The notes beneath the pieces are model-generated. The model saw nothing but the letters and a program-made list of their open reading frames with translations. It was not told the DNA's origin and did no database searches. A program made the position numbers and the translations under genes. Below are positions 1-7,128 of a DNA stretch of 11,452 nt, one piece after another. Every line of letters starts with the position of its first letter. The first letter of the stretch is position 1. This stretch comes from CAYRIF01 sp964424205 (lineage in GTDB: Bacteria > Bacteroidota > Bacteroidia > Cytophagales > Cyclobacteriaceae), in assembly GCA_964424205.1 (NCBI GenBank), contig CAYRIF010000104.1, positions 1 to 11,452 of the forward strand, in the 5' to 3' direction.

Positions 1-5
1 TACTA

Positions 6-620
6 TCATTCAAAAAACCTGACCTCCCCCGTTGACACGCTATAAACTGCTCCTACAATTTCTATTTCATCATTGTCCTCCATTTCTTTCAAAATAGGAC
101 TCTCCTGACGAATTCTTTCAATTGATAGGATTACATTCTGAATGGCTACGTTTTCAATATCTTTATCAGACATCTTTTTGTTTCCATTACTTATCAAATC
201 TACCGCAGGTTTGATTTTTTGTAAAAGCGACGTGATATTACCCAATGCTACCTGATTACAAGCAGCTGTAACTGCGCCACATTTAGTATGTCCCATAACG
301 ACTACAATTTTTGAACCTGCCACCTTGCAAGCATATTCCATGGAACCTAGTATATCTGGATTTATGATATTTCCAGCAACCCTTACACTAAAAATGTCGC
401 CAATCCCTTGATCAAAAACCAACTCAGCAGGAACCCTTGAGTCGATACAACTTAGGATTACTGCAAAAGGATATTGTCCCTTACTTGTTTCCAATACTTG
501 TTCTTGTAGGTTTCTCTGTGCTTTTAAATTTTCAACGAATCTTTTGTTTCCGGCTACTAATATTGCGTGTGCCGTTTTAGGAGTAAGGGTGTCTTGTGTA
601 TATTTTGTTTGTGTTTTCAT
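6..620 (-). CDS. Beta-class carbonic anhydrase
   Basis: Predicted cytosolic zinc enzyme of 204 residues that interconverts CO2 and bicarbonate. The beta-class zinc site is complete: Cys58 and the Asp60/Arg62 dyad in C-I-D-S-R, then His111 and Cys114 in G-H-T-K-C-G. The glycine-rich segment after it (G115-A116-V117) and the motif R80-V-A-G-N84 are also typical. The length is normal for the family. There is no signal peptide, so it should act in the cytoplasm. I chose the ATG at 620. The frame is open upstream to a TTG at 647, but that would overlap the preceding transporter gene and add nine poorly conserved-looking residues. With the ATG, only 7 bases separate it from the stop of the SulP gene, so the two are almost certainly cotranscribed. 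The likely partnership is conversion of bicarbonate imported by SulP, or supply of bicarbonate to it; this is inferred from context. The stop is TGA at 6-8, so the gene is complete. Confidence 0.95.
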   Translation of the reverse strand: MKTQTKYTQDTLTPKTAHAILVAGNKRFVENLKAQRNLQEQVLETSKGQYPFAVILSCIDSRVPAELVFDQGIGDIFSVRVAGNIINPDILGSMEYACKVAGSKIVVVMGHTKCGAVTAACNQVALGNITSLLQKIKPAVDLISNGNKKMSDKDIENVAIQNVILSIERIRQESPILKEMEDNDEIEIVGAVYSVSTGEVRFFE

Positions 621-627
621 AGTTATA

Positions 628-2223
628 TTATTTTTTGTTACCGGCAAGTTTAAAATGTGGTATAGGTTGTGCTTGCTTGCCTTTATATAAATTAATTGTT
701 TCTACTTGTATATTTCTGGAGGGTGCGTTTATTTCAAAATCTTCAATTATTTCTGTCACATCATGGTGGATGAAATGAGTATTGCTTGCATCTATTTCTA
801 CGAAGGTATTGTTTGGAATTTGGGCTAATGTTTTTAGTATGGATGCTTTGTTAAGAAAGGTAACATCTTCTGCGAGTGTAATACAAATCTTATCTTTCCC
901 CTCCAAGTTTCCTTTTTGCATTTTGTACGGGATTTTATAGTTATTTCTTAACACTATGAAGATTGCGACAACCATGCCCATGCCAATGCCCATCAGCAAA
1001 TCTGTAAAAACAATACCAAGAATGGTAATCACAAAGGGGATAAATTGTCCGAGCCCTTCACTATATATTCTTTTGAATAGCGATGGTTTTGCCAACTTAT
1101 AGCCAACCACTAATAGAATCGCCGCTAATACACCTAAAGGAATGAGGTTTAATACCTTTGGAATAACTATGATGCTTATCAATAGTAAAACACCATGGAT
1201 AATACTTGCGGCTTTAGTTTTACCACCAGATTGTTGATTGGCGGAACTTCTTACAATCACCTGTGTTACGGGTAACCCACCTATAAAGCCTGCTATTATA
1301 TTCCCAACGCCTTGTGCTTTAAGTTCTTGATTTGTTGGGGTGACTCTTTTATAGGAATCTTGCTTATCAGAGGCTTCTACACAGAGAAGCGTTTCTAAGC
1401 TTGCTACCACCGCAATTACTATAGCAGTAATATATACCGCTGGATTGGATAAAGCACTAAAATCAGGGAGTGTAAAGTTACTCAAAAAACCGCTTACACT
1501 ATCTGGTACAGGCACATTAACAAGGTGATTGGAACTTATTGCTAACGTTGGTATTGATGCAAAAACTTTATTAAGAACAATCCCCGCTACAACGGCTACT
1601 AGTGGCCCTTGAACTAATTTAGTGAATTTGAATTTTTTGAAAAGCGGTGTCTCCCATACTATTAATATAATCAAAGAAACGGTTGCTACTAATAATACGC
1701 CCGGACTGATGAAATCCAACATATGCATCAGCTCATTAAAAGTATTGTAACCATCAGGTTGATGAAAGGCAATATTACCCTCAGGGTTACTATCATACCC
1801 AAAGGCGTGTGGAATTTGTTTTAAGAAAATGATAATTCCTATACCTGCCAACATACCGTGTATTACTGACGAAGGGAAGAAATAGGCAATAATTCCTGCC
1901 TTAGCAAAGCCCATAATCACTTGAAGAATTCCGGCAAGTATTACCGCAACAAGGAAAATTTCAAACCCGCCTAGTGCTGTTATTGCATTTAAGACTATCA
2001 CTGCTAGCCCTGCCGCTGGTCCACTTACGCCTAGCGGAGAGCCACTTAAAGCTCCTACTATTATTCCGCCTATTATTCCACTGATTAGACCAGCGAAAAG
2101 AGGTGCTCCGGAGGCTAGTGCAATGCCTAAACATAATGGCATTGCTACCAAAAACACGACTATACTTGCCGGGAGGTCATCTTTAAGGTTTTTAAAAGGA
2201 CTTAATTTGTTATTCAACTTCAT
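628..2223 (-). CDS. SulP-family inorganic anion transporter with C-terminal STAS domain
   Basis: Predicted inner-membrane anion transporter of 531 residues. The N-terminal SulP signature spans about residues 16-46 (D-L-P-A-S followed by M-P-L-C-L-G-I-A-L-A-S-G). The segment G65-V-S-G-P-A-A-G72 and the conserved stretch near 328-343 (S-G-G-K-T-K-A-A-S) also fit. Many hydrophobic segments run to about residue 425. A soluble STAS-like domain follows at about 443-520, with D478-A-S480 at the place where STAS domains usually have their D-x-S core. SulP proteins carry sulfate, bicarbonate or other anions, and the sequence alone does not settle the substrate. Bicarbonate is favoured because a carbonic anhydrase follows after 7 bases, and SulP-carbonic anhydrase fusions are known in bacteria. 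The ATG at 2223 has no Shine-Dalgarno sequence, only an A/T-rich leader. The 117 bases upstream show no clear promoter, so it may be transcribed from the TetR promoter. Confidence 0.93.
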   Translation of the reverse strand: MKLNNKLSPFKNLKDDLPASIVVFLVAMPLCLGIALASGAPLFAGLISGIIGGIIVGALSGSPLGVSGPAAGLAVIVLNAITALGGFEIFLVAVILAGILQVIMGFAKAGIIAYFFPSSVIHGMLAGIGIIIFLKQIPHAFGYDSNPEGNIAFHQPDGYNTFNELMHMLDFISPGVLLVATVSLIILIVWETPLFKKFKFTKLVQGPLVAVVAGIVLNKVFASIPTLAISSNHLVNVPVPDSVSGFLSNFTLPDFSALSNPAVYITAIVIAVVASLETLLCVEASDKQDSYKRVTPTNQELKAQGVGNIIAGFIGGLPVTQVIVRSSANQQSGGKTKAASIIHGVLLLISIIVIPKVLNLIPLGVLAAILLVVGYKLAKPSLFKRIYSEGLGQFIPFVITILGIVFTDLLMGIGMGMVVAIFIVLRNNYKIPYKMQKGNLEGKDKICITLAEDVTFLNKASILKTLAQIPNNTFVEIDASNTHFIHHDVTEIIEDFEINAPSRNIQVETINLYKGKQAQPIPHFKLAGNKK

Positions 2224-2340
2224 ATTTGATTTTTTTATAATGATAGAAAGGCTTTTGGAAGCTTGTCCACCAGTGTTATTCGTTTTTAATTTGTTATACG
2301 TTGTAGGACTACACTTTTAGTTACTACCAAAATGTAATCC

Positions 2341-2715
2341 TTAGATAAAAAGTATTGGCATTAGCCTATAAGAGGAGGTCACTAGTCGTCTCAGTTTTGG
2401 GGGAGGAACTAAGATGCTAGGATTAAAATCGGCAAATAGCTTTTGAGTATAATAGTCGCCAACAAGTGTTTTTTGATGTGATTGCAAATCATGAAGGTGC
2501 GTTGAATAGAACGCTTGGTTCTCATCTTCACTATCGTCAACTACTCGCTTATCTTCTACTGTATTATTTTCGCATAATTCATATTTTTCCTCCGCAAGAT
2601 GGGTAACTATTATAATCATTGGATTTGCTATGATAAGTAACATTATTATAAATAATATGGAACACCTTAGCGGGTGCAATGATTTTAGCGGTGGATATAG
2701 AATCTTATCTTTCAT
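2341..2715 (-). CDS. Small membrane-anchored protein of unknown function, coupled to tetR
   Basis: A 124-residue protein that I cannot assign to a named family. It has a short basic N-terminus, one strongly hydrophobic segment (about residues 18-37) and then a polar tail, which suggests a single-pass membrane protein with the tail outside the cytoplasm. The tail has an acidic run (D60, D61, E63, D64, E65), several histidines (H73, H75, H80), a lone Cys48 and a P104-P-P106 motif near the end. From memory, unnamed Bacteroidota proteins with one N-terminal membrane segment and a PPP-x-L ending look similar; I could not check this. Its ATG overlaps the TGA of the TetR gene (ATGA, 2712-2715), which argues that it is a real gene with coupled translation. 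SulP begins 117 bases downstream, so it may be an accessory or sensor protein of that transporter, which is a guess. Confidence 0.72.
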   Translation of the reverse strand: MKDKILYPPLKSLHPLRCSILFIIMLLIIANPMIIIVTHLAEEKYELCENNTVEDKRVVDDSEDENQAFYSTHLHDLQSHQKTLVGDYYTQKLFADFNPSILVPPPKLRRLVTSSYRLMPILFI

Positions 2716-3383
2716 AATTCTAAAACACCAAAGGCCAATTGAGAATAAAATTTTGAAACACTATTTTCCCCTCGCTTAATGTCTGTAAGTGATGCTAAAT
2801 GGCTAGCAAAATATCTTTGCTGGTGTGCGCCTTCTATTATTGTGGTGGCTAACATATGCGGAAATTCAAAATTCGGGTTTAGTTCCAACATCATATTGCT
2901 GACTCTTTGAACTACTCTTTTATAAACCTCGAAATATCCTTTTTTATTTTCCTCATCTATCTCTTTTACATGATAAGTTTTTACCCCTTCATTCATGATA
3001 ATTCTATCTAGAAGAATTTCATTTATATGAGAAAAAGAACTGTCCGTTTCTACCGGTTCTGTTAAAACTGCAATTGCTTTTTTCAGTTTTTGCTTCGGAA
3101 CGCTTAAATTGGCGATAGCAAAAACTAACTTATACTCGGTCCAACTCCAATACCAAGCAGTGAGATAAATCAGCACCATGTGTTTACTCTCAAAATAGCG
3201 GTAAACGGAACTTTCAGGTGATCCAATTTTTTTTCCTAATTTTTTAAAGGTGAATCCTTCAAATCCCAAGGCATCAATCAGTTCAATACTTTCTGATATG
3301 ATTTTACGCCCAAGTTCAGAGGCACTTGGATCCCGCAGGTAAGTATCCTTGCAAACATCAATATGGACATGAAGATTTTTCAT
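2712..3383 (-). CDS. TetR/AcrR-family transcriptional regulator
   Basis: A 223-residue DNA-binding protein. The N-terminal TetR domain spans about residues 23-70: a first helix (G25-R-K-I-I-S-E-S-I-E-L-I), then G40-F-E-G-F-T-F, then the helix-turn-helix K47-K-L-G-K-K-I-G-S-P-E-S-S-V-Y-R-Y-F64. The Y-R-Y-F end of the recognition helix is typical of the family. The C-terminal two thirds is a helical ligand and dimerisation domain with no recognisable ligand signature. Residues 1-20 before the domain have no other ATG, so the ATG at 3383 is the only reasonable start. A near-perfect 21-bp palindrome overlaps its promoter, which strongly suggests autoregulation. The gene overlaps the small membrane protein gene by four bases and precedes SulP and carbonic anhydrase on the same strand, so those are its likely targets. 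The inducer is unknown. Confidence 0.92.
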   Translation of the reverse strand: MKNLHVHIDVCKDTYLRDPSASELGRKIISESIELIDALGFEGFTFKKLGKKIGSPESSVYRYFESKHMVLIYLTAWYWSWTEYKLVFAIANLSVPKQKLKKAIAVLTEPVETDSSFSHINEILLDRIIMNEGVKTYHVKEIDEENKKGYFEVYKRVVQRVSNMMLELNPNFEFPHMLATTIIEGAHQQRYFASHLASLTDIKRGENSVSKFYSQLAFGVLEL

Positions 3384-3387
3384 ATTG

Positions 3388-3419
3388 CAAATATAATAGT
3401 ATTACTATTATAAAAACAA
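3388..3419 (-). promoter_or_regulatory. Bacteroidota-type promoter of the TetR gene
   Basis: Read on the minus strand, the -7 element is TATATTTG (3395-3388), a full match to TAnnTTTG. A TTG (3419-3417) lies 21 bases upstream of it, within the spacing seen for this promoter class. Only four bases separate the -7 element from the ATG at 3383, so the transcript should start at or beside the start codon. The palindromic operator lies between the two elements and shares four bases with the -7 element. Confidence 0.65.
3392..3412. promoter_or_regulatory. Palindromic operator, probably bound by the TetR regulator
   Basis: A perfect inverted repeat with 10-bp arms (TATAATAGTA and TACTATTATA) around a single central base at 3402. 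It fills most of the space between the -33 and -7 elements of the TetR promoter and starts 8 bases from the start codon. Size, symmetry and position fit a TetR-family dimer site used for autorepression. The arms are all A/T except one G/C pair each, so part of the symmetry could reflect the AT-rich background. The repeated second copy upstream argues against chance. Confidence 0.7.
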
Positions 3420-3420
3420 G

Positions 3421-3437
3421 TAATAGTATAATTATTT
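3421..3437. promoter_or_regulatory. Degenerate second copy of the operator
   Basis: These 17 bases match the 17-base core of the main palindrome (3394-3410) at 14 positions, including an exact TAATAGTAT half. The two sites are 27 bases apart from centre to centre. On the minus strand this copy lies just upstream of the -33 TTG. It could be a weaker second binding site for the same regulator. Confidence 0.45.
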
Positions 3438-3439
3438 GT

Positions 3440-3506
3440 AAAAAAACCACATAGCACACTTTGATATAACCCTAAAATATAGGCTAAAAGAGCCATTGTG
3501 CTGGTT
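3440..3506 (-). terminator. Probable terminator downstream of chrA
   Basis: On the minus strand, AACCAGCACA (3506-3497) can pair with TGTGCT (3458-3453) and GGTT, separated by a small bulge, and a run of seven T follows (3446-3440). The large loop contains a second small hairpin, GGCT/AGCC (3482-3494). The element lies between the chrA stop and the TetR promoter and would insulate them. The bulged stem and long loop make it less certain than a simple hairpin. Confidence 0.5.
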
Positions 3507-3530
3507 TCATTTCTGAATCAGAAAGTAGAT

Positions 3531-4709
3531 TTAGATAATAAACCCAGCAGCCAATCCGGCGATAATAATCACTGGCGCGGGGATTTTAGTGTACATTAGG
3601 ACTCCAAAGGTAGCAGCAACGATGCCAACGTTAATCAAATTGGGATCCAATGGTTTGAATAATAAAAAAGCGGCGGCAATGACCATTCCAGCACTGACGG
3701 CGTTGATACCTGCCAAAGAGGCTTTTACAATGCGGTATTTTTTGAGTCCATCCCAAAACCGAACGACAAAGAATATTAAAAATGTACCTGGCAGAAAAAT
3801 TCCAAAAGCAGACACTAGCCCACCGAGGATTTGTCCACCCAGTCCAGCGTCTTTCATAGAAATCGCACCTACATAAGCGGAAAAAGAAAAAACTGGCCCA
3901 GGTAAGGCACGCATCATGGAGTAACCAGAAAGAAATTCTTCAGACGTTAGGTTTTGTTTTAGTACTGTAAACTCTGCATAAAGCATGGATATTAACACAT
4001 CCCCTCCGCCAAAAATCAAGCTTCCATTTCGGTAAAAATTTTCGAACAGACGTATCGGCAAGGCCCTAGTAGCGGCTCCTAAACCAGCCGCAAGCAAAAA
4101 CACACCCCCCCACAAAAAAAAGTTGCTCCAGTTCACGGCGAGTTTTATTTTCTCCTCTCTCTCTTGTCTTTTAAACTTGAAAGCCGTAATTGCCCCACCT
4201 CCCAATAATAGCACTGGGAATAAATAAGGAGAACTTGCAAAATAAGAGATAATCGCTGATAGTACCATCAATACGTAGCCAGTTTTACCGTTTACCACTT
4301 TACCTGTAATTTTAATTGCTGCATAGGCAACAAAGCCTACAGCCATGGGTTGAATATACTTTGTAAACTCCAAGGAGATGTTATTTTCTTGTAAATAAGA
4401 AATACTAATTCCTGCAATAATCATTGCCGTGACGGCAGGTAGTGCCCAAATCAGTAAGGTTAGGTAAGCAAGCTTTGGGCCCCCAATTTTAAAACCAATG
4501 GCCGTAATGGTTTGAGTCGAAGTAGGACCGGGAAGTATCTGACACAGCGCATTCAATTCTATAAGATCCTTTTCGGTAAGGTAATTTCTTTTTTCAACCA
4601 TCAGGTCAATGAGCATGGCGAAGTGTGCTTGTGGCCCACCAAAAGCGCTCACTGCCAAGACCAATACGTCTTTCAAAAAAATGTAATTGCGTACCTTCCT
4701 AATTGCCAT
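3531..4709 (-). CDS. chrA: Chromate transporter, ChrA family (two-domain form)
   Basis: Predicted inner-membrane transporter of 392 residues in the CHR superfamily, whose characterised members export chromate. Both homologous halves are present, so it is the long-chain form. The N-terminal half carries F23-G-G-P-Q-A-H29 and P60-G-P-T-S-T-Q66. The C-terminal half carries F233-G-G-G-D-V-L239 and P270-G-P-V-F-S275. A charged cytoplasmic linker lies at about 178-190 (K-R-Q-E-R-E-E-K). The length is normal. The ATG at 4709 is preceded by AAAGGG with a 4-base gap, one of the few Shine-Dalgarno-like sequences in the window. It has its own likely promoter and flanking terminators, so it looks monocistronic. 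No chromate regulator gene (chrB) lies beside it. Many CHR proteins of environmental bacteria have not been shown to move chromate, so the substrate is inferred from the family. Confidence 0.93.
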   Translation of the reverse strand: MAIRKVRNYIFLKDVLVLAVSAFGGPQAHFAMLIDLMVEKRNYLTEKDLIELNALCQILPGPTSTQTITAIGFKIGGPKLAYLTLLIWALPAVTAMIIAGISISYLQENNISLEFTKYIQPMAVGFVAYAAIKITGKVVNGKTGYVLMVLSAIISYFASSPYLFPVLLLGGGAITAFKFKRQEREEKIKLAVNWSNFFLWGGVFLLAAGLGAATRALPIRLFENFYRNGSLIFGGGDVLISMLYAEFTVLKQNLTSEEFLSGYSMMRALPGPVFSFSAYVGAISMKDAGLGGQILGGLVSAFGIFLPGTFLIFFVVRFWDGLKKYRIVKASLAGINAVSAGMVIAAAFLLFKPLDPNLINVGIVAATFGVLMYTKIPAPVIIIAGLAAGFII

Positions 4710-4713
4710 TTAT

Positions 4714-4719
4714 CCCTTT
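4714..4719 (-). promoter_or_regulatory. Shine-Dalgarno-like site of chrA
   Basis: On the minus strand AAAGGG lies four bases before the ATG of chrA. Most other genes here have only A/T-rich leaders, so this site stands out and supports the chosen start. The gap is slightly shorter than usual. Confidence 0.45.
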
Positions 4720-4731
4720 ACTATTTGATAT

Positions 4732-4762
4732 GAAAATTACAATAATTTCCGAAATACTTCAA
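4732..4762 (-). promoter_or_regulatory. Likely chrA promoter
   Basis: On the minus strand TTG (4762-4760) is followed 20 bases later by TAATTTTC (4739-4732), which matches TAnnTTTG except for the last base. This gives a leader of roughly 20 bases before the ATG at 4709. The -33 end lies immediately after the T-rich tail of the upstream terminator. Confidence 0.4.
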
Positions 4763-4767
4763 ATAAA

Positions 4768-4805
4768 TAAGAGACCTTTATTAAAAAAATAATCAAGGTC
4801 TCTTA
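4768..4805 (-). terminator. Hairpin terminator downstream of the phosphate transporter
   Basis: A perfect 11-bp stem (4768-4778 pairing with 4795-4805, core AAGAGACCTT/AAGGTCTCTT) is extended, after one mismatch, by a further 4 bp (ATTA/TAAT) around an A-rich loop. It begins 23 bases after the transporter stop. Read on the minus strand it is followed by ATTTATTTG, a fairly U-rich tail. It is the clearest intrinsic terminator in the window. Confidence 0.75.
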
Positions 4806-4828
4806 ACAAGGGTTTTTAAATGGGGTTG

Positions 4829-7096
4829 TTATTTTATGGCATCATCATTTACGTATTGATTAAAATCTCTTTGTGCTTTTAGTAGATTAATAGTAAATAA
4901 GACCAGGTTTTTGCACTCCGCTAAAATGTTAAGATACAGCATACTATTTCTAGTGCCCACCTCATGCGCCTTGATACGTTGTACTTGTTTTTTTCTTGCA
5001 ATAACGATTCCTTCAAGAATAGACTCTTGTGTTGCTACAATTGAAGTAACATCACTACAATCCTGCTTACCGACTGTCTCAATCACTCGGTCAAGCAAGG
5101 TGTTGATACTGGTCGTAATATGCGCCAACTCTGCCTCTTGTTCTTTTATAATAGGCTTATGGTTATTATCCACATGCTCTAAACTTGGTTTTGTAATATG
5201 GAACATGCTGTGTGTTATTTCTCTTAAATAATCTAGTACCTGCACATAGTATAAACCCGCTTCCACCGAATTATCATCAAGTTTGGCGATGGTCTTTGCC
5301 ACATTGTCTTTTAATTTTTTTGTGCGCTTATTAACCTTTAAGAAATTTTTATACGTGCTATTAAGATGCTTTAAATTTTCATTCGAGAGACCTACAAGTG
5401 TCTCGGATAAAATTTTCTTGATTTTTTCTAGCACAGTAACAATGTTCTTAGAACTTTTTACCATCATCTTAGCTTTAGAGATGGTCGTTTCTTCATGTAC
5501 ATCATCGAACATATCTTCCTGATCTTCCACCCTTTTTGTATGCGTAAGATGAGATCTATACATTACCCATAACGCCAAAATTATGGAGATAGCAATGGCA
5601 ATCATGCCGCCATAGTAAAATATAATTGCTAGCACAAATGCCACTGTAAATGCAGATAGTGCCGTTGCAAACCAACCGCCAATAATGGATAGTACGCCGG
5701 TTATCCTATAAACAGCACTTTCTCTGCCCCAAGCACCATCAGCCAGTGAGGTACCCATCGCCACCATAAATGTGACATAGGTTGTAGACAATGGCAACTT
5801 AAAGGAAGTACCAATTGCAATTAATATACTAGCCACCACTAATGTAACAGCTGCCCTTAACAAATCAAAAGCGGCAGCTTCTTTTCCCAATCCTTTTTGC
5901 GTTTTTGTAAATGCTGTCTCATCAAATTGCTTTTCAATTTTAGCAATGAGGCTGTCAGGCAAAATAGCATTGATTTTATAAGATAACCTAGTAAAGCCCC
6001 TTACAATTGCTCGAGACGCCATAGATGAAGAAAACCTTTCGTATCCATCATCCTGACGACCAAGGTCAAGCGAAGTTTTCATAACAGATTTGGCTTTCTT
6101 TGAGAGGAATAACGTTAATACCATGATTAGACCAGCTAATAACAAAAACATAATCGGCGTTTTTACCTTGCCAGCAAGACTAGACATTAAAAGACCATCT
6201 GGATCCACGCTCGTATCAGCCATATAGGTTTGAAAAGACTCATACCCTGCCAGTGGTACGCCAATAAAATTCACCAAATCATTACCCGAAAATGCCATGG
6301 CAAGTGCAAATGTACCCATCAAGACGATAAATTTCATCACATTGAATTTTGTTAGCAACAAAATAACCTGAAGAATAATAAACCAAGCCACAAAGCTGAT
6401 ACCAATAATTTGAAGCGTATTGCCTTTGATGTAATCTTTGATGTCGCTAGACATAAATGTAGCGGTCTTGGCGCCTTTGATTAGTATATAATAGGTAATA
6501 GCGGTGATTGCCATGGCGCCCCAAAGCGCCCCATATCTTTTAAGTCTTGATTTATAGTCAAACGAAAATAGTAAGCGACTCAAAAATTGAACAATCATTC
6601 CTGAACTAAATGCAACGACAACAGATAATAAAATACCAGAAATTATGGCTAATGCCTTTCCTGAATTGATGTATTCATTCATTGGCAAGGCATTGGGGTC
6701 ATTACTAATTTTCAATATAGAAATGGCAACAGCAGCTCCTAACAGCTCAAAAACAATAGAAACAGTGGTAGAGGTTGGTAATCCTAGCGAATTAAATGTG
6801 TCTAGTAATATAACGTCAGTAATCATTACCGCAAGGAAAATGATCATAATTTCAGAAAAATAGAACTGTTGTGGATGAAAAATCCCTTTTCGTGCCACTT
6901 CCATCATGCCACCGGAAAAAGCAGCGCCTACAAAGACGCCAAGCGCAGCGATGGCAATTATAGTCCTAAAAGAAGCTGCTTTTGAACCAAAGGCAGAATT
7001 TAGAAAATTGACAGCATCATTACTAACGCCTACTATTAAATCAGATATGGCTAATAAAAAAAGGACGACAATTAGAACTAAATAAAACGTTTCCAT
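4829..7096 (-). CDS. PiT-family inorganic phosphate transporter with C-terminal PhoU-like helical domain
   Basis: Predicted inner-membrane, ion-coupled phosphate permease of 755 residues. Both copies of the PiT signature are present: G23-V-S-N-D-A-V-N-F31 in the first half and G271-N-D-L-V-N-F277 in the second. Each repeat also has its paired S-T-T motif, P107-T-S-T-T111 and P435-L-S-T-T439. Membrane segments run to about residue 513. The remaining 240 residues are soluble and rich in charged helices. They resemble the PhoU-like cytosolic extension seen on long Bacteroidota PiT proteins, whereas plain PitA-type proteins are about 400-500 residues. The extension could regulate transport, which is inference. 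A cytoplasmic loop of about 80 residues (334-412) separates the halves. ATG at 7096 is the natural start because the first membrane segment begins directly after it. It is flanked by its own promoter-like region and a strong terminator, so it is probably monocistronic. No phoB/phoR or pst genes lie nearby. Confidence 0.95.
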   Translation of the reverse strand: METFYLVLIVVLFLLAISDLIVGVSNDAVNFLNSAFGSKAASFRTIIAIAALGVFVGAAFSGGMMEVARKGIFHPQQFYFSEIMIIFLAVMITDVILLDTFNSLGLPTSTTVSIVFELLGAAVAISILKISNDPNALPMNEYINSGKALAIISGILLSVVVAFSSGMIVQFLSRLLFSFDYKSRLKRYGALWGAMAITAITYYILIKGAKTATFMSSDIKDYIKGNTLQIIGISFVAWFIILQVILLLTKFNVMKFIVLMGTFALAMAFSGNDLVNFIGVPLAGYESFQTYMADTSVDPDGLLMSSLAGKVKTPIMFLLLAGLIMVLTLFLSKKAKSVMKTSLDLGRQDDGYERFSSSMASRAIVRGFTRLSYKINAILPDSLIAKIEKQFDETAFTKTQKGLGKEAAAFDLLRAAVTLVVASILIAIGTSFKLPLSTTYVTFMVAMGTSLADGAWGRESAVYRITGVLSIIGGWFATALSAFTVAFVLAIIFYYGGMIAIAISIILALWVMYRSHLTHTKRVEDQEDMFDDVHEETTISKAKMMVKSSKNIVTVLEKIKKILSETLVGLSNENLKHLNSTYKNFLKVNKRTKKLKDNVAKTIAKLDDNSVEAGLYYVQVLDYLREITHSMFHITKPSLEHVDNNHKPIIKEQEAELAHITTSINTLLDRVIETVGKQDCSDVTSIVATQESILEGIVIARKKQVQRIKAHEVGTRNSMLYLNILAECKNLVLFTINLLKAQRDFNQYVNDDAIK

Positions 7097-7128
7097 CTTT
7101 AGAATTTTATAGTTAGTGATTATGGGTG

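Noticed and set aside
621..647. Longer carbonic anhydrase reading frame starting at a TTG
   Set aside because: It would overlap the SulP gene by 20 bases and add an unremarkable extension. The ATG at 620 gives the normal length and a natural 7-base operon gap.
2302..2313. TGTAG/CTACA hairpin as a terminator between the small protein and SulP genes
   Set aside because: The stem is only five base pairs with a two-base loop and no T run follows on the minus strand.
2123..2320. Open frame on the plus strand over the start of the SulP gene
   Set aside because: It lies mostly antisense to a clear transporter gene, shows no recognisable domain and has no start signals. The same applies to the other short frames opposite chrA, the phosphate transporter, the propeller and SNF2 genes.
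2318..2326. TAGTTACTA upstream of SulP as another TetR operator
   Set aside because: It resembles the core of the tetR palindrome but lacks two central bases and the outer arms, so the match is within chance for AT-rich DNA.
3531..4709. Chromate resistance island
   Set aside because: Only chrA is present. No chrB, other metal-resistance gene or mobile element is nearby, and its codon use looks like that of its neighbours.
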